Positions 12,062 to 25,069 are shown, counted from the first letter of the stretch. The stretch: DNA of 64,000 nt from Absidia repens (GCA_002105175.1 MCGE01000008.1:124001-188000); one strand, 5' to 3'. Notes: generated by a model from the letters alone, not told the origin. Numbers and translations: made by a program.

Positions 12062-12643
12062 ATGAAGAAGAATCAAAGCTTAGGATTACCAAAACATGTG
12101 CGCGATACTATTCGATTACAAAATGAATTCAAGAATTGGGATCAACGCCTTCACGCATTATATCTGGCACGCAAATACAAGGAAGCGGTAAGTTTTGCGG
12201 GGAGAAATTAAAAAGAGATCAATATCATCATTCAACTCGTTTACCTTTTTTTTTTTCCCTTAGAACACAGAAGAAGAAATGAAATCAAAAATAATCCAAT
12301 GGCGGACTTACGCTCAAGTACCAAATAGTATTAAAGTATGAATTGAATCAACATACAGCTAATTTTTTTTTTTTTTTCATAGGAGGCAGCAACAGCACTC
12401 TTACCTTATTATCAAGAACAAGTAGGAAGTATAGCCATCTTGAATGACTATGACGACATCAAAAGTAATTTGACAGGTGGCTCATCAAATGAAAGCGAAA
12501 ACAACAACCAAGAAAATGATCAAAGTGAAGAAAAGAATGGTCCGTCTGCTGCTCTGGATGACATGATGACTATGCTGAATGCTATTGGAATCGATCCTGA
12601 TATGGTCCACTACTCTGCTGAACAAGGCGATTTTTATCAGTGA
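12062..12643 (+). CDS. Uncharacterised 152-residue acidic protein
   Basis: Not recognised. Three exons (12062-12187, 12264-12335, 12383-12643) with good GT-AG borders join to exactly 152 codons plus stop. This, with charged helical content and intron T tracts, supports a real gene. The first half is basic and helix-prone (LPKHVRDTIRLQNEF, WDQRLHALYLARKY, WRTYAQVPNSI). The second half has an Asn/Glu-rich linker and ends in a short helix rich in Met (LDDMMTMLNAIGIDPDM). No signal peptide, membrane segment or cysteine motif. It is read away from PEX14. No function is proposed. Confidence 0.7.
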
Positions 12644-12935
12644 TTTGTAGTCGTCCTCTCACCCCACATTACTTTTCTAGTAGTACATATTATTGCAATC
12701 AGTTTTATTTTTCTTGCTTAATATAAAATAAAAACTATTTCCGTCCATATACATACTGTAGTTGCATAAATAAAGCGTGTACTAGTTTAGTCCAAAAAAG
12801 GAAACGGGAACCAAAACATGGAGCCTTTTTTTTTTTTTTAGTCGTTTGTTTTTATTTTTCTTTTTTTCCACACTTCTTCCTCTTTTCCCCCCACAATAAT
12901 TTTTGCTCTTTTCCTACAAAAAGCACATATACATT

Positions 12936-14167
12936 ATGTTTGCGCCTGAATTCCTTCGTCTCTTTCGACCGGAGTATCGTATGAACTATTTACATTCAGG
13001 GTCCCCCGTTCTTCGAAAATGTTGTGGATGCATTCACTTGCGGGCAGGTGCTATGATCTCTTGTTTAATATGGATGGTAAATACGCGCACACACACGTCA
13101 ACACTTGCATTATATCACAAGACACAAATTGATACAGTATAGTTATACTATTTTTTATTGTAGGGGTTGTCCTTATACTTCGCTGCTGTTTCCTTCCAGC
13201 ATAAAAGTCGTAAGTCAAATAGTCCTATCAAAGCAATTGACTTGACTCACTCTATTCTCTCTTTCCTTTAAGCCTTTTTTTCATACATGTCTGATGCAGC
13301 AATGCTAGTTTTTGGGACAGCGAATTTATTTTTTGCGTGTATTGTAGCTTACGGTATCTTCACCATCTTTCAGGTACCTAGCTTGGTGTCAAAGAGGCAG
13401 ACCACAATTGATTAATAATTTGTTTGTATTGCTAGAATAACTGGTATTATGTGTCACATATGGTGCTCTGGATATCCATCGGTGTATTTGTGATATTAGT
13501 GGATGGACTAGTGAATGTAATTATCTTTATCGTTATTCAGGAAGACTATAAATCTTGGTGTATCGGATCTGCCTCAGATGCTTTGGAAATTAATGTGGAG
13601 TCAGCTTTGAACAACAATTCAACAAGGATCAACTTTTTGGCCGACTTTTACAATTGTCAACGTACATGGGAAGATGAATTGAAATTTGCTATCTTAGCTC
13701 TCATTATGATGATTATATTTTATGTAAGTCAATGTAAAAGGCCGGTGGTGTTCGAACCAATATTGAATTTTGCTTATATATATATTATATAGACATACTG
13801 GGCGATCTGCTTCTATTCATTCTCTATGAAAAAATCAAATACTGCCTTTCACACTGGGACAATGCGGCATGCCATGGCAAATGGACAAATGGTGGACCCA
13901 ATGATGAATCCGATGGGTGGGTTTGGTCCTTATGACGGTATTCCTGGCACTGGTACTGGTGCTCCGGATCCTCGAATGGGCATGGATCCTAGCCATTCAA
14001 ATGTCATTGTCTTGAACAACTCCAAGCCTTCTTCGAAATCATCAAACAAAGAAAAACACCATATCAGATCATCCATCACAACTCCACCACCTCCTCCTTA
14101 TCCTTTGAATCCCGACAATTCTAATGATTTGGCTGAAAAGGGCTGTTCTTCGGTATTGGTCTTATAG
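12936..14167 (+). CDS. LAPTM4-like four-helix membrane protein with C-terminal PPxY motif
   Basis: Exons begin at 12936 and splice at about 13079/13163, 13210/13273, 13374/13437 and 13723/13792; the stop is at 14165-14167. The N-terminus has a cysteine cluster before the first helix (RKCCGCIHLRAGAMISCL), which resembles the start of animal LAPTM4 lysosomal proteins. Four hydrophobic segments follow (near GLSLYFAAVSF, MLVFGTANLFFACIVAYG, VLWISIGVFVILVDGLVNVI, FAILALIMMIIFY). The loop between helices 3 and 4 has two Cys and candidate glycosylation sites (NNST). The cytosolic tail is Met/Gly/Pro-rich and ends with PPPPPYPL, a PPxY-type site that in LAPTM proteins recruits Nedd4-family ubiquitin ligases. 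An endosome/vacuole role is inferred; the family call is moderate. Confidence 0.65.
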
Positions 14168-14619
14168 TGAATATCTATAGTGTAGCCTTACTCTCCCCTA
14201 CTTTATTTTATGTATTACTTTTATCCTTATTACCACTTTTTTTTTGCGATCCATCTGCTGTTACCTATACCATTACTATTCAAATAAATCTTTTTTTTTT
14301 TTTTTTAAAACAATTGAAATTTTCAGAGCTTTTTATAGAATGCTCTACAATGAGGGTTGGGGAGGGGTTTTTTTATACAGTAGGTGCCATAACAACAATG
14401 TTAATGGAAAAACAAACTTGTGGTGTTATTGTCGGTAATGCTGTTATTCTGATGTTTTTAGTCAGGCTGTATCTAGCGGTCATCTGGCAGTACAGTACTG
14501 CAACGAACACAATAGAAAATATTTTCAAATCCCGCACACATGAATTTTATTGTCGCTCATTTGATTTTTATTTTCGCCTTCTTTCTTTTCCATTTTCATT
14601 TTTTTCTTCACCATTCAAC

Positions 14620-14835
14620 TTCTTTGAGGCTATGGTGATCTTAGATTAGTTCCAGGAATAGTTTTATAAGGGGTAAAGTTCAGGGATTACAAGATGCATG
14701 GGGAAACCCTTTCATTTTGGATTCAGGATTTAGGATCAACATTGGTTGGCTTTTTGGAGCCTCCATTAGTATAGTTTAGTTTAGTATTAGTCAGTCCATA
14801 GTTTTTATCTATATATCAATAAAATATGCCTATTT
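14620..14835 (+). repeat. Dispersed repeat family, copy 1
   Basis: Carries in order the modules ATGGTGATCTTAGATTAG (14633-14650), GGATTACAAGATGCATG, the core GGGGAAACCCTTTCATTTTG (14700-14719), TTGGCTTTTTGGAGCC, TAGTTTAGTATTAGT and a terminal AATAAAATATGCC (14818-14830). The same order is found in reverse near 22, 41, 54 and 59 kb. Confidence 0.8.
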
Positions 14836-16378
14836 TTACATGCTTTAATGAAAAATGTTCATTAGCCGCGTTCATGTCTTGTACAAGTGATCCCTTTACC
14901 ATCACCCTTTTAGATAGTGTTGACAGTTGTTATCCTTTAATAAAACATATTCATTTATAATGTTTCTCACGTCTTGCCTGTCTTGTATCGTATATTGCAT
15001 CCCTTTTTACAATTGTCTTTTTGAGTACTGCTGACCATTCTTCAGATCCCCGACACAGCTCCTCATGCTTTCTCAAATAGATTCTTTGTAGTGTGTTTTT
15101 GGGGCGTGTTGTTGCCGTGGATTACGATTGGGATGTATTTTGTTAGTCGATAATATTGTTTTTCAGTTTTAGGCTGAGCTCTTTAGACTCAAATGAATGC
15201 TCTTTGGGGTTCTACTTCATCGTTTATATTAATAACTTAAAAAACGTCATCGCTTACCTATAATAAAGGGAGATTCGCCCCAATTTGCGTCCAACCTCAC
15301 CCACTCCACTCAGACTCAAAATGGATGACGCCTAGGAGATCCAAATAACCAAGCGTTATTTATTTCACAGCCAACAATCAACGTTTACCAGCTAAGTGTT
15401 GTTATTTCGGGTATCATTAATGTGGACCCTTACTGTACACATTAATTTTACCAGGTTATTTTTTTTTTTTTTTTTTTTTTTTGTTAAACATACTATATTC
15501 AAGTTCATTTTTAGCAACATCCAATTTTTCTACTTTTAAAATTGTCTCTGGCAAAACGAGGCCGACTGAGCCAACGGTTAAAATGTGGCATCGACGAAAA
15601 CTTTAAACTAAAAAGGAAAAGTACTGTTATATGACCCAGAAGTTTGGTACTTTTCCTATCTTGTTTTGCAAAGAATGGAACAATGTATTGTAGCGATGCC
15701 ATTTGTGCCAGACGTGGGAGCGGAATTTTTATCGTCTCTTCCAATCCGATTTTCATTATGGCTATGTGTTTCCTCAATCCACGTGATTTCTGAAGAAAAG
15801 GGGATGGATCCGGGAACTGCGGCAGACCAACAATGTAACGTTTCACATTATTTGTTATTTGACGGCAAGAACAATGTAGATCAAAAAAACAGAAGTGAAC
15901 GTCGGCTTAAATTTATCCATTCCATCAATAAAGTGATTTCTTGATCCACCAGTGCTTTCTTTGATACCCAGATGTGTCGCAGTAACCGACATGCATCGTG
16001 GAAATTTCCTGAGAAATCTCTTTAACCTACATGACGAACATCACCATGAACGTGCCGTACTGTTGTCAATACGATTCCTTTATTTTGGCTCATAAATGAA
16101 AGCGGATTTATGACGAGAGACACATGATAAGGAATGGAAAGGAAAAAGGTTTGCCGAGAAGAATGACAAATACATAGCTGGTAATGGGGTAAAATCGTGA
16201 TAACAATAGTTTTGAGATTGTCACCATAATGTTATCCCATCAGATCAGGATCACAATGAGTGATTATTGGCTAAACCCTTTCCTTTTATGAAAATAGAGA
16301 AATTCCTTATGTACTATGAACGTAATCGTCCTACCTCTTTTAGATCGGGCGCTTTAAATATGGTATCATTTGGATCAA

Positions 16379-16388
16379 ATATAAATAG
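16379..16388 (+). promoter_or_regulatory. TATA box of the ABC transporter gene
   Basis: ATATAAATAG lies 61 bases before the start codon at 16449, followed by a T-rich tract typical of fungal initiators. Likely but untested. Confidence 0.5.
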
Positions 16389-16448
16389 CCTGCCCTCTTA
16401 CTTCTTTTTTTTTTTTTTTTTGTTTCTCCTGATCTGTATTGTATATTT

Positions 16449-19400
16449 ATGTCCGGTCAAGAAAATCATAAATCAACTGGCATGGAGATTACACGGCCGT
16501 CTCCATCGCCAGGAACGCATGATGATAGCTTATCGATTAAAACGACCACTGATGACACTTATTTTGCCAATGATACGTATGGCGAGCCTGATAGTAATCG
16601 TGTCAATGTGCAATGTAAGTCACTTTTATCATATATCATGAAACAGACGTAGACTTTTTTTTTTAATGTTTATTTGAAACTCTATAGCCGCTAAGGATGA
16701 ATATCATGAAATGAAGAAAGAATTGAGTCGCATCAGCCAGATATCTAGAAACAGCAATAAATTGGAAGAAGGTGTTATAGATGATGAAACTTTCGATTTG
16801 GATCAATTTTTGAAAGGCATGGCGAATGATAATGGTGAAGCGGGCCAACTTCCAAAGCACCTTGGGGTCATCTGGCGGGATTTGAATGTCAAGGTAAAAA
16901 TAAGCAGCGCCACTAAAAATTATGAAACTTCGATCCTTACCCCTTTTTTTTTCTTCCTTCCTCTGTAAAAAAAAGGGTCTTGCTGCAGATGCTCATACTA
17001 TTCCAAATATTTTCAACTTCATTGGTGACATGCTCAAGGTATGGAAACATTTTGGAATTGGATTAGGCGGCAACAAGAAAACAATTCTGCACAAACTGAA
17101 TGGTTTCTGTAAAGATGGTGAAATGCTTTTGGTGCTTGGTCGACCTGGCGCTGGTTGCACCTCTCTTCTTAAGGTGGTCGCCAATATGCGTGGTAGTTTT
17201 ACTGATGTGGATGGTACTATTAGCTATGGTGGTCTTGATCCCTACTTGTTTGCCAAGGACTTCCAAGGTCAAGTTTGTTACAATGGAGAAGAGGATCTTC
17301 ACTATCCTACATTGACTGCCAAGCAACGTTACAATTCGCACTCCGTACGAAGACACCAGGAAAACGATTGCCAAATGAAACCAAGACTGAGTTTGTCAAC
17401 AAGATTTTGTATATGCTGGGAAACATGCTTGGACTTACGAAACAAATGGATACTATGGTTGGAAATGCCTTTATTCGCGGTTTGTCTGGTGGCGAAAGAA
17501 AGCGATTGTCGATTGGCGAACATATGACAACTTCAAGTTCCATCAACTGCTGGGATTGCTCTACTCGTGGGTTGGATGCTGCCTCAGCCTTGGATTATGT
17601 ACGCTCTCTTCGTATCATGACCGACGTCTTCAACAAAACTACTATTGCAACTCTCTATCAAGCTTCCAACAACATTTATGACACCTTTGACAAGCTTCTT
17701 TTATTGGACGAAGGTCGATGCATCTACTTTGGTCCTTCTAGTGAAGCCAAGCACTACTTTGAAAGTCTCGGTTTCCATTGTCCAGCACGCAAATCAACTC
17801 CTGACTTCTTGACTGGTCTCTGCAACCCATTGGAACGCGAAATCAAACCGGGCCACGAAAATACTGTTCCACTCAACGCACAAGCCTTCGAACAACGGTA
17901 TCATGAATCCAAGCTTTATAGCAACATGATGAATGAACTGGATGCCTTTGAACAACAGCTCGCAAATGACAAACAAGCCGACCAATTCCGTGAAGCTGTG
18001 AATCAAGAACATCAAAAACGTGCCTCCAATAGTGCTCCTTACACTGCCTCCTTTTATCAGCAAGTCAAGGCTCTCACCATTAGACAATACCACCTTTTGA
18101 TTACAGATCGCGAAGCCTTGATCTCTCGCTATGGCACCATCTTGATCCAAGGTCTGATCACTGCCTCCTGCTTTTACATGAATCCTCTCACTGGGACTGG
18201 TGCCTTCTCTCGAGCTGGTGCTATCTTCTTCTCTGTCATCTTCAATACTTTTGTATGTCAATCGGAGTTAGTCAGATACATGATGGGCCGTCCAATCTTG
18301 GAAAAGCATAAACAGTTTGCTCTATACCGTCCTTCTGCTTTCTACATTGCGCAAGTTTTACTGGATATACCATTCGCCGTTGCCCAAGGTAATTATTCAA
18401 TCCTCCCACCCATCCCTCCATATGAATAATTTACTCAACTCTCTTCTCTTTCTCCATAGTGTTGTTATTCGAAATTTGCACTTACTTTATGATGGGATTG
18501 AATTTGGATGCATCACGATTCTTCACCTACTTTATTATCATGTTTTTTATTAACATGTCCACCATTGGATTCTTTCGCTTGTTTGGTGCAATCACTAATT
18601 CTTTCTTTGTTGCTACTCAACTGGCTTCGATTGTTATCATCATGTTTTACAACTATACTGGATATATCATCTCTTACAACAAGATGCACCCTTGGTTATT
18701 CTGGTAATTTAATACATAACGGAAGGAAAAACCAACAACCATTGACGAATTTTTGTTTTTTCTTCAATTATAGGATTTACTGGATGAACCCTCTTGCTTA
18801 TGGAACCAAGGCTCTACTTATCAATGAAATGGAAGGACAAGTTTACTCCTGCGAAGGTCCTGGCAACTCTGTTCCATACGGTCCTGGTAAGTTGAAGGAA
18901 AAAAAAAAAAACAAAGGGATTTATCATGGTGGTTTGCATGCTGACATTTCATTTGATGTCAATATTTACTTAGAATATACTGATTGGAATTACAAGTCCT
19001 GTACTATGGCGGGTGGTGCTCCAGGTGAACCCTTTGTTCTGGGTGATAATTACTTATTATCAGGATTGTCATACAAACCTTCGGAATTATGGGCGCCTGA
19101 CTTTGTAGTAGTAGTGGCCTTCTTTATATTCTTCACGGTGATCTGTGCATTGGCAATGGAATTCAGTGCTGTGGGTAAATCAAGTACTTTGACACGTCTT
19201 TACCTTCCTGGAAAGGCTCCGATGGAACGCACTCCCGAGGAAGAGGATGCTCGACGAAAACGACAAGCTCAAGTGATAGAGAATATTGGTAGCATTTCCT
19301 CTGGAACAACATTCTCATGGCACCACGTCAACTACACTGTCCCAGTGAAAAGTGGATCCTTGCAACTTCTCAATGATATCAACGGAATCGTAAAACCCGG

Positions 19401-21380
19401 CCATTTAACCGCACTCATGGGCTCTTCAGGTGCTGGGAAAACGACTCTTTTGGATGTATTAGCACGTCGCAAAACGCTCGGAACTGTGGATGGTCGCATG
19501 TACCTCAATGGCGAAACTTTGATGAATGATTTTGAACGTATTACTGGCTACTGTGAACAAATGGACGTCCATCAACCTGCTGTGACTGTACGGGAAGCTC
19601 TGCAATTTTCTGCTTATTTGCGCCAGCCGTCTGACGTGACACGACAAGAAAAGAACGCCTATGTTGAAACAATTTTGCAACTTTTAGAAATGGAGGATAT
19701 TGCCGATGCTCAAATTGGTGATGTGGAATCTGGTTTTGGTATATCAGTGGAGGAACGCAAACGGTTGACAATTGGCATGGAACTAGTTGGCAAACCCCAG
19801 TTATTGTTTTTGGATGAACCTACCTCTGGCTTGGATGCTCAATCATCATACAACATTATCCGATTTATCCGAAAGCTGGCTGATGCTGGCTGGCCAGTGC
19901 TCTGCACTATCCATCAACCTTCCGCTATCTTGTTTGATCATTTTGATCACCTTTTGCTCTTGGTGCGTGGTGGCAAGACCGCCTACTATGGTCCTATTGG
20001 TACTGACGCTCGTGTGATGATTGATTATTTCGAAAACAATGGCGGACCTCTGTGTCATCCTGAAGCCAATCCTGCCGAATACATTTTGGAAGTGGTAGGC
20101 GCTGGGACTACTGGGAAAGTGACAAAAGACTGGGCTGAAGTCTGGGGCAAATCCTCTGAAGCTAAGAAACTCGAACAGGAACTGGAACAAATTCACCAAA
20201 CCGTCGATTTGCACCCATCTCGCCATGCCGACACCTATGCTACCTCTCTCTGGACACAGTTTATCTTGGTGCATAAACGTATGGCTTTATCTTATTGGCG
20301 ATCTCCTGAATACAATGTTGGACGATTCCTAAATATCACGCTAATTGCTCTATTAACAGTAAGTGGATTGATTGATTTTTTTTTTTAAAAAAAACCATTG
20401 CGGGTGCCTGACATTGATCATTTTTTACTCCAACACTTTAGGGCTTCACTTATTGGAAACTTGGTCATTCTGTGTCTGATCTTCAAAACAAATTGTTTGC
20501 TCTCTTCACTACATTTATTATGGCATTTACCATTATTATTCTCGCCCAACCCAAATTCATGATGGAACGTATCTACTTCCAACGTGAATATGCCTCCCGG
20601 TATTACTCTTGGCTCCCTTGGTCTATCTCTGCTGTGTTGGTTGAAGTGCCCTACAGTAAGTTTAAATGAAACAATTCTTTCATTCTGTCATTTATATAAC
20701 TGACCTTTTCCTTTCTTTTTTTTTTTTTTTTTTGTATATGAATAGTTCTATTCTATTCTGCTATCTTCATGTGTGGATTGTACTGGACATCGGGTATGAA
20801 GAACACATCTGAAGCTGTTGGCTACTTTTATCTCGTCTTCTCCACTATCACCACCTGGAGTGCTACTTTAGGCTATATTATTGCTGGTATCGCTGTTTCT
20901 GGCACAGTGGCAAGTGTGCTGAATCCCTTGATCATGTCCATTCTTGTTCTCTTCTGTGGTTTGATGCAATTGCCATCCGCAATGCCCCGGTTCTGGAGCA
21001 GTTGGATGTACTGGGCCGATCCTTTCCACTACTATATTGAGGGTTTGTCTGTCAATGAAATGGAAAATATTCAAATCAAATGTACTCCCTCTGACTTGGT
21101 GAAATTCACTCCTCCTCCCGGCCAAACCTGTGGACAATACACTCAAGCCTTCTTCAATGGAGCCATACCTGCGACAGGTTACATCGATAATCCCAATGCG
21201 ACGCAACCTGAACAATGCGGCTACTGTTTGTACTCGACGGGCAACGAATTTTTTGAAACAAATTACTCATGGAGTTCGCAAAACAAATGGAGGAACTTTG
21301 GGATTCTGCTGCTTTTCCTCTGCTCTAATATCGCTATTGTGGTCCTCCTGGTTTATCTTCGAAGAAAACCCCTAAGATGA
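16449..21380 (+). CDS. PDR-type ABC transporter (ABCG, Cdr1/Pdr5-like), with a one-base frameshift
   Basis: Full-size fungal multidrug exporter of the plasma membrane, layout (NBD-TMD)x2. NBD1 has the fungal Walker A variant GRPGAGCTSLLKV (Cys for Lys), signature LSGGERKRLSI and degenerate Walker B INCWDCSTRGLD. NBD2 has canonical Walker A GSSGAGKTTLLDV, VEERKRLTIG and LLFLDEPTSGLDA. The two membrane halves (18.1-19.2 kb and 20.3-21.4 kb) each hold about six hydrophobic segments; the second ends in a Cys-containing loop (TPPPGQTC, EQCGYCLY). Introns lie near 16615, 16894, 18391, 18705, 18887, 20359 and 20656. The frame breaks at 17324-17328: AAGCAACG would need one more A to keep LTAKQ and LQFALRTKTPG in one frame. 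Apart from that the gene is intact, so sequencing error is likely. Substrate unknown. Confidence 0.92.
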
Positions 21381-22855
21381 TTGCTTTGTATCTACACCCT
21401 TCATTTTTCTCCCCATATCTCGCTTTAGATTCTTAGTATTTTATTTTTATTTGTAGTAGCTATTATTATTTTGTTATAGTTTTTTTAGTTTTGATTTATG
21501 GTGGTCATGTACTATATATCATTTCTAATATAAAAAATTTTGTGCATTTGCACCTGTATTATCAATAAAGTATACATTATATTATGTGATTCATTTACTT
21601 GGGCTGGAAAAGGTATATGTGTATTTTGTGAACTTGAGCAGAGTATTGTGTGCTGGACAGTGCTGAAGTGAAAATTGGATTGGGTGAAAACTAGGAAACG
21701 TTGTGATACTTATTATACGATGGAACAGAGGATGGTTAAATAAATATATATTGTTTAAAATATATTGCCAAATACTAAAACTAAAGACGAGGGATTCATT
21801 GTAACAAAGGATTTAGCGGAGGTAGCATGAGCGATAGTGAGGGATACCAATGAAAAATATGAGGAATGGTCAACACTAATATAAAGGGGATCGTAAACTG
21901 GTAACCAGTGTATCGTATAACGCATGATAAAGATGTTGCTATTGAAACACAGTACCGCTCAACAATAATAAAAAAGGATGACGGCAATAAAACAGGATCT
22001 ATGGCACAAGACATGAGAAAGATAATGGGACATTTTTATTGAAGCAGGTAAGAAAAAAGACATGTTTTATTCGGACGTAGATACAAACAATAACAAACTG
22101 ATACTAAACTTAGCTAATAAAGACTCAAAAAAAAAAAAAAAACTACTAACGGTGGATCCAGATCCTAGATCCAAAATGAAAGGGTTTCCCCATGCATGTT
22201 GTAATCACTGTTCTAAAAACCCTTCTAATCTAGCCCTGACACTAACCTAAGATCACCATAACCTTAAAAAAGTTGAAATGGTGAAGTAATAAGCAAGAAG
22301 AAAAAAGAAATGAAAAGGAAGAAAGAATGCAAAATAACAGTCGAAAATAAATAATTCTTGTGGGCGGCATTTGAAATATATCTGTGGCCACTCGCTGCAA
22401 CACCGTTCCTCGTTTTTTTCAGTAACTAAACTAAGGTTCGAGAAGGCGGCTGTCTTGATAGGTATCACATATGTACATAAATCAAAATAATAAGATTACG
22501 CACAATAATGATATAATTTTTTTTCCCGTTGATATCGTTATTGTGAGTTCCTACTGTACAGTACTGTGCGTACAGTTATTGAGTCATCAAAAATTGAACC
22601 ACATCAGCTGAATCAGTAGATAAATCAGTTGTATCATCTCCACTTCCAAACCTCCACAAAATGAATAATAAAAACAAAAACAAAAGTTTTATTCGATTTA
22701 TAATATATTATATACGGTTTATGTCCAATTCCAATATGTATGTGTTTGTAAAGAATATAGTGATCAAATGATATGACTAAATAAATAATAAATAATAAAA
22801 AAATAACAGCAAAGGGAGAGAGCGCGGGAAGCGCGGGGGGGGGGATAAACCTAAA
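21381..22855. other. Spacer between convergent ABC transporter and ACBD5-like genes
   Basis: First 200 bases hold the ABC 3' end with AATAAA-like signals. About 21720-22560 is a copy of the dispersed repeat (listed separately). A G run preceded by GCGCGGGAAGCGCG sits at 22822-22845, just downstream of the ACBD5-like stop. No gene is supported. Confidence 0.6.
21720..22560 (-). repeat. Dispersed repeat family, copy 2 (long form)
   Basis: The core reads CAAAATGAAAGGGTTTCCCC at 22172-22191. The flanks match the 54.5-55.2 kb copy over some 600 bases: GGTAGCATG, GGTCAACACTAATA, AGACATGAGAAAGA, TGGGACATTTT, TTTTATTCGG, GACACTAACCTAAGATCACC and GTGGGCGG. The end CCCGTTGATATCGTTATTGTG (22523-22543) is shared with the 41-kb copy. 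Confidence 0.8.
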
Positions 22856-24237
22856 CTACACCGTCAGTTTCCAAAACATAACCTTCTTGACCGTTGATCT
22901 AATCATTGAGCGAAGCAACATTTTGATTTGTGGAGTCAAGTGATCTACCAAGGCCACAGCGAGAGGAGATCGTCGGCGCCAGAGAATGCAAAACAAGATA
23001 CCAGCAATGAGCGAGTTAGCCAGGAGGTGTTTGATCAACGTTCGTAGGAGCCAGCCTATTCCGAAGTGTTGTTTCATCATTTCCTTGTCCTTCAATTCCT
23101 GTCGCAGTCGATCCATTTGTTCTGTCAAAGCAGTGACCTCAGTTTGGAGGTTTTCCAAGGTGCGTTCAGGGAATTTGTTGTTATGGGCGTCATTTTGGGG
23201 TAATAATTGACTGCATGATTCAGATGACGAAAGTGATGGAGATGACATTAATGTGGTACCGGTAGTCGTTGGTTTATTGTTGTCATTGTTGTTTTTGAGT
23301 CGGGCCGTTTCAGAAAGAGGCGATGCCACATCCATTATCGTCGGATTTGTCGTAGACCATTTCTGCCAATCATAATGTCGGGGATGTTGTTTATGTTGCT
23401 GCGGGGATAAAAGAGGTGTTTGTGGATCATTCGTATGAGTGACTGATGAGGGTGTGGTGGAGGCATGTAATGATGGGCTATTGCTCGCCATGGAGTCATT
23501 AGTAAAAAATGATGATATGGTGGGGGAGGTAACAAGGTGGGTATAATTTGTCAAATGGTGTGGTTCAATATGTGTCAAAGGGTCATGGCCGTCACCGGTG
23601 AGTGCAGTTGGTTCCCATGCATCAGCGTATGCTTCTATAATAAAAAATAACACATGTTTATAACAAATAAAATATTTTGTATCAATATGCATTCACTTAC
23701 CATGTCCAGTTTCTTCTACATAACTTTCAGCCGGTAAATCTGATTCCAAACTATGAAGTGCTTCTTTGGCGAATTCAATATACTGATTATTTGGATATCG
23801 GTTGATAAACTATATAAACATAAAATTTTAATATATCGATCACCTAATTTTTTCCTTTATTATTTATATACCTCCACCAGTAGTTCCACAAGGGCGTTGA
23901 CATACAAGTTTTGTGCTTCCATAGAACTGAGATGTCTGACTCGATACCAAGCCTTCCTATAAAATAAAATAAATGATATCTCCAGTCAGTTTTCACAAAA
24001 TATAGCAGTATGATTGTATCGGGAAGGGTATTACCACTTTGCATATTCTACGACTTTTCTTGAAGAGGGCTTTGGTGTGTTACATTCCCCAAGAGTTGCT
24101 TGTTTGTACAGTCCATAAAACTTGAGTCGATCCATGGGGATTGGCTGTAGTCCAACTTCATGCTCTGGTATAGATCGAACGACAACTAAAGCCCGATTAA
24201 ACCGTAAATGAATTGTATGAAGAAAGGAAGATGACAT
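22856..24237 (-). CDS. Acyl-CoA-binding protein with coiled coil and C-terminal membrane anchor (ACBD5/Atg37 type)
   Basis: Binds long-chain acyl-CoA; ACBD5/Atg37 proteins sit on the peroxisome membrane and act in fatty-acid handling, tethering and pexophagy (family knowledge). The ACB domain is spread over the first exons: FNRALVVVRSIPEHE, RLKFYGLYKQATLGECNTPKPS, AKWKAWYRVRHLSSMEAQNLYV, ALVELLVE. A Ser/Thr/Asn-rich linker follows, then a coiled coil (TLENLQTEVTALTEQMDRLR) and a hydrophobic segment (LLANSLIAGILFCILW) followed by basic residues, as in tail-anchored proteins. The start at 24237 gives an ACB domain beginning close to the N-terminus; the in-frame Met at 24399 would add a Phe/Leu-rich stretch and is not preferred. 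Exon borders near 24036/23955, 23869/23813 and 23700/23634. Confidence 0.88.
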
Positions 24238-25069
24238 GGGGATAGGGAAAAGGAGAAGAACAGGAGAAAGTGGAAGAAGAAGAGAAAGAGTGTGGAGTAG
24301 AAAAAAAAAAAAAGTAACGAAAAAATTCCCCACACGAAATTGAAATGAGTAAGCGTCGTATTGAGTCCAATTTTCAATCCCAGTAAACCAAGTCTTCACA
24401 TGAAAATAAACTGCCTATTAGACATGCAGAAACCCCTCGAAAAGAACCATCAGAGTATGTTTTCATATGATGTGACTTATACCGTCCAAATATAGGAGCG
24501 ACATAACTGAATAGATACAGAAAGAAAAATTTAGGTACCAGATAACAGTATCCTTTTCTTTTTTTTTTTTTTTTTTTTTATTAAGGGATTTTCAACGGTG
24601 ACTTGTACAACTACCAATCAGCATAGTGTTGCATTTTGCATATGAATGTGGCAATAAAATAAAATAAAGTGTGAATCAGGCACAATGTAAGTGAATTAAA
24701 AATAAAGTCAAATTTAGTGCTACAAAGCAAGGGCTCAGATCATATATGAGTGTTATGATATGATTTCACTTTTTCATGTCTTTGAAAAAGAAACCCATTC
24801 ATTATATCAAACCGTAGTAATAGTTATACTGTTTTCTATCACAATCACATCTTTATAAAAGGATGTTTGATTTATATCAAATAAAGGTCATCAACTTTCT
24901 CATCTTACTTTTTATTTTTTTTATTTTTATTTTATTTACAAAAAACCCCAGATACAACACATAGTATAAAGGTTGGTTTTCTTTCAGGGTAATAAATACG
25001 ATATGAAGTCCAATAGCCATATGTTAACTGCATTTATTTACTTCCAGTTACCGGAACCATTAATTAATC

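Larger units (their letters stand above)
14168..16448. other. Spacer of 2.3 kb between the LAPTM4-like and ABC genes
   Basis: Contains one copy of the dispersed repeat (about 14620-14835, listed separately), a T run at 15459-15482 and AT-rich DNA. The frames at 14167-14649 and 15511-15944 are low complexity or lack introns and homology, and are not taken as genes. The last 300 bases are probably the ABC transporter promoter. Confidence 0.55.

Noticed and set aside
15511..15944. Overlapping frames of 92 and 111 codons in the spacer before the ABC gene
   Set aside because: No recognisable domain, no splice structure, and both strands are open equally; likely chance.
17300..17345. A tiny intron explaining the ABC transporter frame change
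   Set aside because: No GT...AG pair of workable length restores the frame while keeping the conserved residues on both sides.
24238..24399. Upstream Met of the acyl-CoA-binding protein frame
   Set aside because: It would add a Phe/Leu-rich low-complexity stretch; the Met at 24237 puts the ACB domain at its usual distance from the N-terminus.
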